A stretch of DNA of 33,892 nt, from positions 1 to 33,892 of the forward strand of contig JAODBB010000219.1 of the NCBI GenBank assembly GCA_025463745.1, read 5' to 3'. Of this stretch, positions 7,380-15,372 are shown piece after piece. The notes under the pieces are model-generated. The model was given only the letters and a program-made list of their open reading frames with translations, ran no database searches and was not told the origin of the DNA. This stretch comes from Subtercola sp. GTDB taxonomy: Bacteria; Actinomycetota; Actinomycetes; Actinomycetales; Microbacteriaceae. The translations under genes were made by a program, and so were the position numbers. Each line of letters begins with the position of its first letter. Position 1 is the first letter of the stretch.

Positions 7380-7414
7380 CTGCGAAGACCGCGATCCGCG
7401 TTCAGACCTGGAAC

Positions 7415-8443
7415 CTAAGCCGAGAGCTCTCTCCGAACGATCTCGGCCCCTGCTCCTAGCGCGGCGAGCTTGGCGCGGGCGACGCCTCGGGGCAGGGGTG
7501 CCATGCCGCAGTTGGTGGAGGGGAAGAGCTTATCGGCGTCGACGAACTGTAGTGATCTCCGCAGCGTATCGGCGACTTCCTCAGGTGTCTCGATGGTGGT
7601 GGTTGCCACGTCGATAGCCCCGACCATCACCTTCTTCCCTCGGATGAGCTCGATCAAATCCATGGGCACATGCGAGTTGTGGCATTCGAGCGAGACAATA
7701 TCGATACCTGACGCTTGGAGCTTGGGGAAGGTCTTTTCGTATTGCCGCCACTCCGCCCCGAGGGTCTCCTTCCAGTCTGTGTTCGCTTTGATGCCGTAGC
7801 CGTAGCAGACGTGAACGGCGCTCTCGCAGGTGAGCCCCTCAATGGCCCTTTCCAAAGCGGCGACGCCCCAGTCATTCGCTTCGTCGAAGAAGACATTGAA
7901 CGCGGGCTCGTCGAACTGGATGATATCGACACCAGCGGCCTCCAGATCTTTGGCCTCTTGATTGAGGATGGCGGCGAATTCCCAGGCCAGCTTCTCACGG
8001 CTCCGGTAGTGAGAGTCGTAGAGGGTGTCGACCATGGTCATCGGGCCGGGCAAGGCCCACTTGATGGGCTGGTCGGTCTGTTCTCGAAGGAACCGGGCAT
8101 CGTTGACGAAGACCGGCCTCTCGCGGGTCACCGCGCCGACGACAGTCGGCACGGATGCGTCATAGCGGTCGCGAATCCTGACCGTCTCACGTTTCTCGAA
8201 ATCCACTCCACTGAGGTGCTCGATGAAGGTGGTGACGAAATGCTGCCGGGTCTGCTCGCCGTCGCTCACGATGTCGATGCCCGCCTGTTGCTGATCCGCC
8301 AGAGCCAGGCGCAGGGCATCGTGCCTGCCCTCTGCCAACTCGTCACCGTCCAGCTTCCACGGCGACCAGAGTTTCTCGGGCTCCGCAAGCCACGAGGGCT
8401 TGGGCAGGCTACCAGCGGTCGACGTGGGAAGAAGCTTGTTCAC
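7415..8443 (-). CDS. mesD: Folate-independent methionine synthase, core-MetE type (MesD)
   Basis: A 342-residue protein corresponding only to the catalytic C-terminal barrel of cobalamin-independent methionine synthase MetE; the N-terminal folate-binding domain of the 750-residue enzyme is absent. The zinc ligands are all visible: H211 and C213 in VHVCYG, E253 in SLECHN and C312 in TNCGMA. The barrel motif IIQFDEPAF is also present. The MesD family makes methionine from homocysteine with a methyl donor other than methyltetrahydrofolate and needs the DUF1852 partner MesX, encoded directly upstream. The GTG at 8443 overlaps the mesX stop as GTGA and has a strong AAGGAGG 6 bases before it, so the two are translationally coupled. 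The methyl donor is not known. Confidence 0.87.
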   Translation of the reverse strand: MNKLLPTSTAGSLPKPSWLAEPEKLWSPWKLDGDELAEGRHDALRLALADQQQAGIDIVSDGEQTRQHFVTTFIEHLSGVDFEKRETVRIRDRYDASVPTVVGAVTRERPVFVNDARFLREQTDQPIKWALPGPMTMVDTLYDSHYRSREKLAWEFAAILNQEAKDLEAAGVDIIQFDEPAFNVFFDEANDWGVAALERAIEGLTCESAVHVCYGYGIKANTDWKETLGAEWRQYEKTFPKLQASGIDIVSLECHNSHVPMDLIELIRGKKVMVGAIDVATTTIETPEEVADTLRRSLQFVDADKLFPSTNCGMAPLPRGVARAKLAALGAGAEIVRRELSA

Positions 8444-9447
8444 GACCGTCCTCCTTGCAGATCGAGATGATGAACCGCGAAGTCTGTCGACCATTCCTCG
8501 AGGGCGGTTTTGTGAGGCTTGATGAAGTGCTCGTCGGCGAACCTGCCCTGCTCGAGCGCCAGTCGGCTGCGCTCCTCTCGGTCGTAGACGATCGACGTCG
8601 TCGAGAAGTCCGGATTCGCAAGGCTCGGCTGATAAGACGCCCCTGCTGCGGAGTTGGCGTTGTAGATCTCTGGTCTGTAGATCTTCTGGAAGGTCTCCAT
8701 CGTGCTGATCGTGGCGGCCAGCTCGAGGTCGGTGTAATCGCCGACCAGATCGCCGAGGAAGTAGAACGCCAGAGGGGCCACGCTGTTCGGCGGCATGAAG
8801 AAGCGGACTCGCAATCCCATCTTGTCGAAGTAGGCATCTGTCAGTGAATACTCGTTCTGCCGATACTCGACGCCCAAGACGGGGTGCTGACTTTCAGTGC
8901 GATGGTAGGTCTTGCTGCTTGAGACACTCAGGCAGATGACGGGCGGCTTGGCGAAATGCTGCGCGTAGCAGTCGGAGTGCACGAAGCTCTTGAACAGGTT
9001 TCCGTGCAGTTCTCCAAAATCGTCTGGGAGGCCGAACGCGAATTGACTCTTGTACTCGGGGAGCAGCACGCTGAAGTCGTAGTCCCGCACGTACGAGGAG
9101 AAATTGTTCCCCACGATCCCCTCGATGCGTTCGCCGGATCGTCGGTCCACGATGGTCGTCTGCAGTACTTCAATCAGCGGCATCGCATCGTGACTGCCTT
9201 TTCCATCGATATCGACGCTCACAGAGATGATGTCGAGTTCAATCGAGTACCGATCCCCCTTTTCGTTGTCCCAAGAGACAAGTTCATTGAAACGATTGTC
9301 GATCATCCTCAACGTATTCCGCAGGTTCTGTTGGCGGTTCTCGCCGCGGGCGAGGTTTGCAAAGTTCGTCGTAATGCGCGTGTCGCCGTGAGGGCGATAG
9401 TTCTCGTCGAAACGAGTGCTCTCGAGAGAGAACGCCAAGTTCGTCAT
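8440..9447 (-). CDS. mesX: DUF1852 protein, putative oxygenase MesX
   Basis: A 335-residue DUF1852 protein. Recognisable stretches are LESTRFDENYRP near the N-terminus, TRITTNFANLARGENRQQNL, NRFNELVSWDNE, GNNFSSYVRDYDFSVLLPEY and the C-terminal KTALEEWSTDFAVHHLDLQG. In published genetics MesX is required with MesD for folate-independent methionine synthesis and has been suggested to act as an oxygenase, perhaps generating the methyl donor. The ATG at 9447 is chosen because the family begins at MTNLAFSLESTRF; the upstream Shine-Dalgarno is weak. The gene precedes mesD in a two-gene operon. No riboswitch is evident in its leader. Confidence 0.88.
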   Translation of the reverse strand: MTNLAFSLESTRFDENYRPHGDTRITTNFANLARGENRQQNLRNTLRMIDNRFNELVSWDNEKGDRYSIELDIISVSVDIDGKGSHDAMPLIEVLQTTIVDRRSGERIEGIVGNNFSSYVRDYDFSVLLPEYKSQFAFGLPDDFGELHGNLFKSFVHSDCYAQHFAKPPVICLSVSSSKTYHRTESQHPVLGVEYRQNEYSLTDAYFDKMGLRVRFFMPPNSVAPLAFYFLGDLVGDYTDLELAATISTMETFQKIYRPEIYNANSAAGASYQPSLANPDFSTTSIVYDREERSRLALEQGRFADEHFIKPHKTALEEWSTDFAVHHLDLQGGRS

Positions 9448-9752
9448 CGCGAGAGCACCGCCAGGGCGAAAACGGCGCGCACGACAACGGCATGCTGCCA
9501 CGACACGGGCAAGCATGGAGCGGTTAGAAGCACGACAGACCGATCTTGTTCGGGCGAGCCAAGGCGGCCCGCTGAATTGCTGTTCAGGGAGCCGCAGCGC
9601 GTGCCCAGTGATCTACACCCGGGCGCAAGGCTTCGCGTCGTGCTGCGATTACGTCGACTGTAGCCGTCTCCGAGGCGAGTGCGCCAGTGGCCCGTAACAT
9701 TACGACCCACGACCAACCAGACCCCCGATGACAGTCTCCCCCGTTCACAAGC
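9448..9752. other. Intergenic region upstream of mesX, downstream of ribokinase
   Basis: About 305 bp without a convincing gene. It must contain the mesX promoter (minus strand). I see a small inverted repeat CTGAA-TTGCTG-TTCAG (9572-9587) that could be an operator or hairpin, but no SAM, SAH or cobalamin riboswitch signature and no clear -35/-10 pair. Confidence 0.5.
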
Positions 9753-10682
9753 TCATGGGCCGAGCTCAGCGTGAACCCGCCTGGTATATTCCAGTCCGGT
9801 GACCTCCAGGATCTCCGCCCGAGTGGGCATCGATGTTGAAGCGCCGTCTCGCGTCACAGAAATTGACGCGGCGGCCGTAGCTGCAGACAAAGCACGCTCG
9901 AGTGGCATTCCCTCTGCCATCATCGCAACGAGCGCGCCCACGAACGTGTCGCCTGCGGCAGTTGTGTCTACAGCGCGCGCTGGAAGCGCACGAACCGTGT
10001 GAATTACCTCGCCTCCTCTGGTGACCAGCGCCCCACGCGATCCGCGAGTCATGACCACTAGACCAACCGAGCGGCTGAGGCTAGTAGCAGCCGTTTCCTC
10101 GTCACTGACTCCTGCGAGTGCGCAGGCTTCGTGCGCGTTGGGGACGAGAACGTCGACGAGTTTCATCAGCTCCTTCTCGATCTCTCGTACGGGGGCTGGG
10201 GTCAAGACGGTCGTGACACCTGCCTCCTTGGCGAGGCGGAATGCTTCGAGGATCAGGGCGGTAGGTCGTTCGAACTGGGCGAGAAGAAATCTTGCTCCGC
10301 GAATTTGCCTCTTCGCGTGATTGTTGAGCGCTGTGATTGAGTCGTTTGCCCCGGGTACAACGACGATGGCGTTCTCGCCCCCGTCGAGTACCGAGACGTG
10401 AGCGGTGCCGGTGTTGACGTCAACGTCTTGGAGGCCCTGGACGTCGATGTCGTCTTGTTGCAGACAGTCACGCAGCTCGGATCCGAACACGTCGCGACCG
10501 ACGGCGCCGAGGAAACTCACTGACGCGCCGGCTCGCGCGGCTGCTACTGCTTGATTCAGGCCTTTGCCGCCCGGGACGGTGGTGAACGCGAGACCAAAGA
10601 TGGTTTCGCCGGGGTGCGGCAGTCGCGGCTGACGCACCACGAGGTCCATGTTGGCGCTGCCGAGGACGATGATTTCATTCAT
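9753..10682 (-). CDS. rbsK: Ribokinase (PfkB family)
   Basis: A 309-residue PfkB-family sugar kinase closest to ribokinase, which phosphorylates ribose to ribose 5-phosphate with ATP in the cytoplasm. It shows the N-terminal GSANMDLV, the first PfkB signature with PGGKGLNQAVAAARAG, and the second signature DTTAAGDTFVGAL, with its anion-hole glycines and catalytic aspartate. Length is normal. ATG 10682 has only a weak ribosome-binding site. It is transcribed away from the LacI regulator gene (147 bp apart) and is the natural kinase of the adjoining ABC-transporter and ADP-ribosylglycohydrolase locus. A closely related kinase specificity, such as nucleoside or deoxyribose, cannot be excluded from sequence alone. 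Confidence 0.86.
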   Translation of the reverse strand: MNEIIVLGSANMDLVVRQPRLPHPGETIFGLAFTTVPGGKGLNQAVAAARAGASVSFLGAVGRDVFGSELRDCLQQDDIDVQGLQDVDVNTGTAHVSVLDGGENAIVVVPGANDSITALNNHAKRQIRGARFLLAQFERPTALILEAFRLAKEAGVTTVLTPAPVREIEKELMKLVDVLVPNAHEACALAGVSDEETAATSLSRSVGLVVMTRGSRGALVTRGGEVIHTVRALPARAVDTTAAGDTFVGALVAMMAEGMPLERALSAATAAASISVTRDGASTSMPTRAEILEVTGLEYTRRVHAELGP

Positions 10683-10709
10683 CGTCGCAGGCTATCGCGC
10701 TCGTGCCGC

Positions 10710-10819
10710 GCAAAATGCGTGCAAAACCCAAACTGCAGTTTGCGCGGCTATGGCTATTGACAGACTCCGGAATGCCGAGCATTGTTGTCCGCAGCCACTG
10801 ACACAAACCGATTTGCAAA
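10710..10819. promoter_or_regulatory. Divergent rbsK/lacI control region with palindrome and promoter
   Basis: A perfect 14-bp palindrome CAAACTGCAGTTTG spans 10729-10742. GCAAA/TTTGC half-sites recur at 10710, 10721, 10739 and as TTTGCAAA at 10812-10819, the last overlapping the ribosome-binding site of the regulator gene. A promoter for the plus strand is readable: TTGACA at 10757-10762, a 17-bp spacer, and CATTGT at 10780-10785. The arrangement suggests autoregulation by the LacI-type protein. Confidence 0.55.
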
Positions 10820-10829
10820 GGAGCATCCG

Positions 10830-11825
10830 ATGGTCACATCGCGACGGATCGCCGATGTAGCGTCTGAAGCTGGGGTGAGCCCGACAACCGTTTCCCATGC
10901 TCTGAGCGGTCGCCGGCCGGTGGCGCCCGCGACACGTGCCCGAATCATGGACGCGGTCGAACGGCTGGACTACCGACCGGATCGGCTGGCGACAAGTCTG
11001 CGCACGCAGCGCACACAGACCCTGGCTTTGATCGTTCCGGATATCGCTAACCCGTACTATCCGGCTTCGGCACGTGCTCTTCTCGACGGGGTCAACGAAG
11101 CCGGGTTCATGACCCTTATCGCTAACACCGACGGAGATCCCGAAGGAGAACGTGAGGCACTTCAGGAGATGGTCGCGCGACGTGTTGATGGCATCGTCAT
11201 GCACTCACTTGCAACTTCCACTGCCGACCTGCGCAGGATCGTCGGACCAGACTTACCAGTCGTCGTCGTTGGCGGTGTTAGCGGTCTCATCGCTACGGAT
11301 CTCGTCGTCACTGCTGACTCCGTGGGTATCGGCGAAGCAGTGAAGTACCTCCACGACAAAGGTGTTCGTGATCTCGGGTTCGTCGATGGCACTGAGGGCA
11401 ACGGCATGCACCGACTCGCTGCTTTCCTCGGCGCGGCACATGCCCTCGGAATGAATGTCCAAGAGGACTGGATCGGCCACACACCGTTCACTCGCGAAGG
11501 CGGCTTCGCCGCAGCAATGTCTCTTCTCCATGGCGATCGGCGCCCAGCAGCGATCATGTGCGCCAATGACCTCATCGCTATCGGGGTCATGGATGCTGCT
11601 CGAGCGTTGAGCATTTCCATTCCGCAGGATCTGGCGGTAATCGGCTTCGACGATATCGAAACCGCAGCCCTTGTCACTCCGCAGCTGACAACTATCACCA
11701 ACCCCGCAAGCCTGACGGGCGCAACCTGCGCTGAAATGCTGCTAGAGCGCATCGCGCTTGGAGCCGACGCACCGTACATGACCCGCGTGCTGCCCACCTC
11801 GCTCGTCTTACGCGAGTCCGCGTGA
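10830..11825 (+). CDS. LacI-family transcriptional regulator
   Basis: A 331-residue LacI/GalR-type regulator. The N-terminal helix-turn-helix is RRIADVASEAGVSPTTVSHA, followed by the hinge helix and the periplasmic-binding-protein-like effector domain (LALIVPDIANPYYP, RRVDGIVMHS, CANDLIAIGVMDAA, VIGFDDIETAALVTPQLTTI). The ATG at 10830 is preceded by AAAGGAG at 7 bases. It lies between the divergent ribokinase gene and the ABC importer genes and is the likely local repressor, with a sugar or riboside as inducer. The inducer cannot be read from the sequence. Confidence 0.92.
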   Translation: MVTSRRIADVASEAGVSPTTVSHALSGRRPVAPATRARIMDAVERLDYRPDRLATSLRTQRTQTLALIVPDIANPYYPASARALLDGVNEAGFMTLIANTDGDPEGEREALQEMVARRVDGIVMHSLATSTADLRRIVGPDLPVVVVGGVSGLIATDLVVTADSVGIGEAVKYLHDKGVRDLGFVDGTEGNGMHRLAAFLGAAHALGMNVQEDWIGHTPFTREGGFAAAMSLLHGDRRPAAIMCANDLIAIGVMDAARALSISIPQDLAVIGFDDIETAALVTPQLTTITNPASLTGATCAEMLLERIALGADAPYMTRVLPTSLVLRESA

Positions 11826-12013
11826 GGCCGCCCCTGAGGTAGCGGTCTTCTAAGAAAAGAATATCCCGCGCCTCGTCGAGCGCGCGTGGGCGTGCAGCCG
11901 CCTGCCCTGGACGATTTTTTCCCGTCTCTGCCCACTCTCATATCGATCGCCTTGGAAATTCCTTCCCAAGTCTCGACACCAACCAGCTCAGCCCTGAAAG
12001 CAAAGGAGCATTC

Positions 12014-13399
12014 ATGTTCACCCTCACAACCAATCGCCGCGGCCGCCACGTCGCTTTGACAACAGCAGCATTACTCGCGGTTGCGCTCACGCTTGCGGGC
12101 TGTTCCGGGAGCTCGACATCTAGCGCTGGAGTGGTCGAAATTTGGGGGGCCTCGCCCCCGGATCAGTCGCAGGAGGCAACGATTAGGGCCACCTACGACG
12201 GTTTCACCGAAACTCACCCGGGTACGCAGGTAAAGATCACCTTTATGCCGGCTGATGCAATTGCCGAGAAGCAGCGGACCGCCCTGGCCGCCGGCCAAGG
12301 GCCGAGCATCGTCGGGGCAGCAGGTCCGTCCACTGTGGGGCCCTACGCCGAGGCCGGCTACCTCGCGGATCTCACCGATCTCGTCAAAGAGAATGGTTTG
12401 GACAAGAAGATCTTCCCCTGGGCTTTGCAAGCGGGGACCGTGAACGGCAAAGTTGTGGCACTTCCATCGGCCTATGAGTCGCTTGTGCTCTTCTACAATA
12501 AGACTCTTTTCGAAGAGCATGGATGGCAGCCACCAACCGACCGGGCGTCACTGGAGGCGCTCGCCAGCGAGATGGTGAACGAAGGCATCGTCCCCTTCGC
12601 TGGAGGTAACGCCGACTACCGGGCAGTCGTCGAAATCACGCTCTCCGCTCTGCTCAACGAGGTTGCCGGGCCGGGATACATGCACGACGCGCTACTCGGC
12701 GAAGCATCATGGGCCGACAAGCCGTGCGTGGACTCCGCCGCCACTATGGTCGACTACTTCGACAAAGGCTGGATCGGTGGAAGTGCTGAAGAATACTTCA
12801 CAAAGGGCTTCGGCGCGGTCTATCAGGACTTCGCCAGTGGCGCCGCTGGAATGTACATCTCGGGCAGCTACGACTTCACTCAGCTCCCGGCCTACTTCGG
12901 CGCAGACGGCAACACGTCAGAGTGGGATTGGGTACCGCTTCCTCCCCTGAGCGATGGCGTACCGGCAAACGTCTATCCTCTTGCCGTAGGCGGAACAGCT
13001 TCCGTGAACGCCCAGCTCAGCGACACGGGACCTGCGGAATCGTTTCTTGCCTGGCAGTTCACCAACGACAACGCAGCATGGGCAGACGTGGCAGCAGGGG
13101 TTGACGGTGCGACTCCGCTTCCCATCTCCTTCGACCCCTCTCAAGTGCCCGACAACGTCGACCCCCGCGTCGTTGAGCACTACACCCAGATCAACGAAGC
13201 CTCCGCGAAGAACATGGTCGGCTACGTCACCTACACGTCACTAGGGCCGAAGTCTGAGACCTTCGTCGTCACGAACACCGAGAAACTCATCACGCACGAC
13301 GTCACGCCAGCAGACTTCTGCGCGGCCCTTGAAAGTGCTTCCCAAGAGGACATCAAAGCAGGAAATGTGCCCTCGGTTTGGACGACGGACGCACGATGA
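12014..13399 (+). CDS. ABC transporter extracellular solute-binding lipoprotein (sugar type)
   Basis: A 461-residue lipoprotein of the family-1 (sugar) solute-binding proteins. The signal sequence ends in the lipobox LAGC, and the mature protein begins with the usual VVEIWGASPPD strand. The family segments PTDRASLEALASEM (hinge) and AVYQDFASGAAGMYISGSYD are visible. A strong AAAGGAG lies 6 bases before ATG 12014. The stop overlaps the start of the first permease gene (ATGA), so the three transport genes are translationally linked. No ATPase gene is present; such importers commonly share a multipurpose ATPase encoded elsewhere. Ligand unknown, but the neighbouring kinase and glycohydrolase suggest a riboside. 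Confidence 0.9.
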   Translation: MFTLTTNRRGRHVALTTAALLAVALTLAGCSGSSTSSAGVVEIWGASPPDQSQEATIRATYDGFTETHPGTQVKITFMPADAIAEKQRTALAAGQGPSIVGAAGPSTVGPYAEAGYLADLTDLVKENGLDKKIFPWALQAGTVNGKVVALPSAYESLVLFYNKTLFEEHGWQPPTDRASLEALASEMVNEGIVPFAGGNADYRAVVEITLSALLNEVAGPGYMHDALLGEASWADKPCVDSAATMVDYFDKGWIGGSAEEYFTKGFGAVYQDFASGAAGMYISGSYDFTQLPAYFGADGNTSEWDWVPLPPLSDGVPANVYPLAVGGTASVNAQLSDTGPAESFLAWQFTNDNAAWADVAAGVDGATPLPISFDPSQVPDNVDPRVVEHYTQINEASAKNMVGYVTYTSLGPKSETFVVTNTEKLITHDVTPADFCAALESASQEDIKAGNVPSVWTTDAR

Positions 13400-14367
13400 T
13401 CGACACGAGCTACGCTTCTACTGCCGCCCCGGCGGCCAGCGACCCTCACGTCGCTGGCCGCCGCCGGCCCCCTAAGAGCCGGCCCCGCCGGAGCCGCCTA
13501 CAACGGAAATCTCGACGGGTCGCCCTGCTGTTTTTCCTCCCCGCTATCGCCGTTAACCTTCTGGTCATTGGCGGGCCAGCGGTGAGCAGCATTGGCTACT
13601 CCTTCACCGACTGGAACGGCATCAGCCCGCCCAATTTCGTCGGACTCGACAACTGGCAGCGGATGCTGACCGACGCCGCGTTCTGGTCGGTCATGCGCAA
13701 CAACGCAATCTATCTCGTCGTGTTGGTCATCATTCCTACCTCACTCGGACTCTTCGGAGCTTTTCTCTTGGCGCGTATCCGTCGAGGATCGACGGTTTTT
13801 CGCGCCATCTTTTTCATTCCGTTCCTGCTCATCAGCGTTGTCGTTGCACAAATCTGGCGAAACTTGCTGAGTCCGGACACCGGTATTGCTGCAGCCCTAG
13901 ACTCGATTGGGATCACATGGCTCAACGACGTCTACTTCCTTGGGTCGCAAGAGCTCGCTCTACCTACAGTCATTGGCGTGCACGTGTGGAGCTTCATCGG
14001 CTTCACGATGGTCTTCTTTTACGCCGCAATAAAGACTGTCGACCCCGCTCTCATTGAAGCAGCGCGCCTGGATGGCGTCGGCGTCTGGGGGGAATTCTGG
14101 CACGTCGTCATACCCGGCATTCGGCCCATGATCGTTTTCTCAATCAGCTTCGCGGTGATCGCAGGGCTCCTCGTATACGACATGCCTCGCATCCTCACCG
14201 GAGGAGGACCCGCCGGGGCAAGCGACGTAGCAGCACTCCTCATCAACCGAACATCCATCGTCGGACGTGAAGCCGGCTATGGCACCGTCTTGGCTCTCAC
14301 CCTGACCTTGATCTCCGGCGTTGTGATCGGCGTAATCACATACCTGCGACGTAAAGAGGAAAACTGA
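13396..14367 (+). CDS. Sugar ABC transporter permease (MalF/UgpA type)
   Basis: A 323-residue permease with an Arg/Pro-rich cytoplasmic N-terminus and about six membrane helices, the first being VALLFFLPAIAVNLLVIGGPA. The EAA loop that contacts the ATPase is EAARLDGVGVWGEFWHVVIP. The ATG at 13396 overlaps the stop of the binding-protein gene by four bases. It forms a heterodimer with the next gene product. A longer start is possible but lies inside the preceding gene. Confidence 0.9.
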   Translation: MIDTSYASTAAPAASDPHVAGRRRPPKSRPRRSRLQRKSRRVALLFFLPAIAVNLLVIGGPAVSSIGYSFTDWNGISPPNFVGLDNWQRMLTDAAFWSVMRNNAIYLVVLVIIPTSLGLFGAFLLARIRRGSTVFRAIFFIPFLLISVVVAQIWRNLLSPDTGIAAALDSIGITWLNDVYFLGSQELALPTVIGVHVWSFIGFTMVFFYAAIKTVDPALIEAARLDGVGVWGEFWHVVIPGIRPMIVFSISFAVIAGLLVYDMPRILTGGGPAGASDVAALLINRTSIVGREAGYGTVLALTLTLISGVVIGVITYLRRKEEN

Positions 14368-15245
14368 TGTCGACGTCATCCCAACTACGATTCCAAAAGG
14401 CCGGAGCCGCCGATCCCCGGCCTGGCGGCTCAGGCCGCACTCCGATTGCTTACATCATCCTCGTCTTGTTCGCGATCGTCGCGGCATTCCCCATCGTGGT
14501 GATGTTCTTCAACGCCCTCAAGACCTCTGCGGAACTGGCCACGAACCCGATCGGCCCCCCAACTAACCCACAGTGGGGTAATTTCGCGGAAGCATGGGAG
14601 CGAGGAGGGATCGGTCAAGGCCTCCTCAACACAGCGATCATCGTGTTCTTCACGGTCATCGGGACGTGGATTTGTGCAGGACTGGCGGCTTACGCGTTGG
14701 CGAGGTTGGATCTACCCTTCAAGAGCGCGTTCCAGACCTACCTGTTTGTGATCATCTCTCTGCCTGTGCAGTCATTCATCGTTCCGCTCTTCTTCTTGTG
14801 GGTGAAGCTCGGGCTGGTGAACACGCTGCAGGGCCTGATCATCATCTACATCGCTCTGAACACGCCGTTTGCAGTACTCCTGCTTCGTACCTTCCTGGTC
14901 AATATCCCGAAGGAGCTGGATGAGGCAGCCCGGTTAGATGGGGCAAACGAACTGCAGGTTGCAAGCCGGGTGATTTTGCCGCTCACCTGGCCGGGCCTTC
15001 TCACCGTTGGCCTCGTCGTCGGTCTGGCTGCTTACGGGGAACTCCAGTTCGCCGTGACGTTCATCCTGGACCCTGCGCTACTGCCGATCTCGACAACGTT
15101 CCTGAACTTCAGCCAGGGGCAGACGCAGCTCTTCAATCTGATCAACGCAGCGTCGGTGATCATCGTCGTGCCCCTCATCATCTTGTTCCTCTTCATGCAG
15201 CGCCAGTTCGTCGCCGGACTCGCCAGCTCAGGAACAAAAGGCTGA
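14367..15245 (+). CDS. Sugar ABC transporter permease (MalG/UgpE type)
   Basis: A 292-residue partner permease with about six membrane helices (for example YIILVLFAIVAAFPIVVMFF at the N-terminus) and the EAA loop DEAARLDGANELQVASRVIL. The ATG at 14367 shares one base with the stop of the previous permease (TGATG), and AGAGGA lies upstream, so coupling is expected. The gene is followed by a 127-bp gap before the glycohydrolase gene, with a small hairpin GCAGG-8-CCTGC (15338-15355). Confidence 0.9.
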   Translation: MSTSSQLRFQKAGAADPRPGGSGRTPIAYIILVLFAIVAAFPIVVMFFNALKTSAELATNPIGPPTNPQWGNFAEAWERGGIGQGLLNTAIIVFFTVIGTWICAGLAAYALARLDLPFKSAFQTYLFVIISLPVQSFIVPLFFLWVKLGLVNTLQGLIIIYIALNTPFAVLLLRTFLVNIPKELDEAARLDGANELQVASRVILPLTWPGLLTVGLVVGLAAYGELQFAVTFILDPALLPISTTFLNFSQGQTQLFNLINAASVIIVVPLIILFLFMQRQFVAGLASSGTKG

Positions 15246-15372
15246 TTCAGCCGAACCGCAGGCACACCAGCGGCATTTATCTGCGTATCACACCACGAGC
15301 GCATCACCAGAGATAGCTCTCTACCCGCTAACACCGCGCAGGCCCTTCGACCTGCCTTTAAAAGGAGAAACC

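Noticed and set aside
9573-9586. TGAA-N6-TTCA as a MetR binding site upstream of mesX
   Set aside because: MetR sites have five spacer bases, no MetR gene is near, and so short a repeat is expected by chance.
9448-9752. SAM, SAH or cobalamin riboswitch before mesX
   Set aside because: None of the conserved core sequences of these riboswitches is present in the leader.
11951-11970. CTTGG-10-CCAAG repeat before the binding-protein gene as the LacI operator
   Set aside because: The arms are short, widely spaced and unlike the palindrome in the rbsK/lacI region; evidence is insufficient.
12071-12520. Minus-strand frame antisense to the binding-protein gene
   Set aside because: The plus strand encodes a full lipoprotein with signal sequence and lipobox; the antisense frame has no ribosome-binding site or domain.
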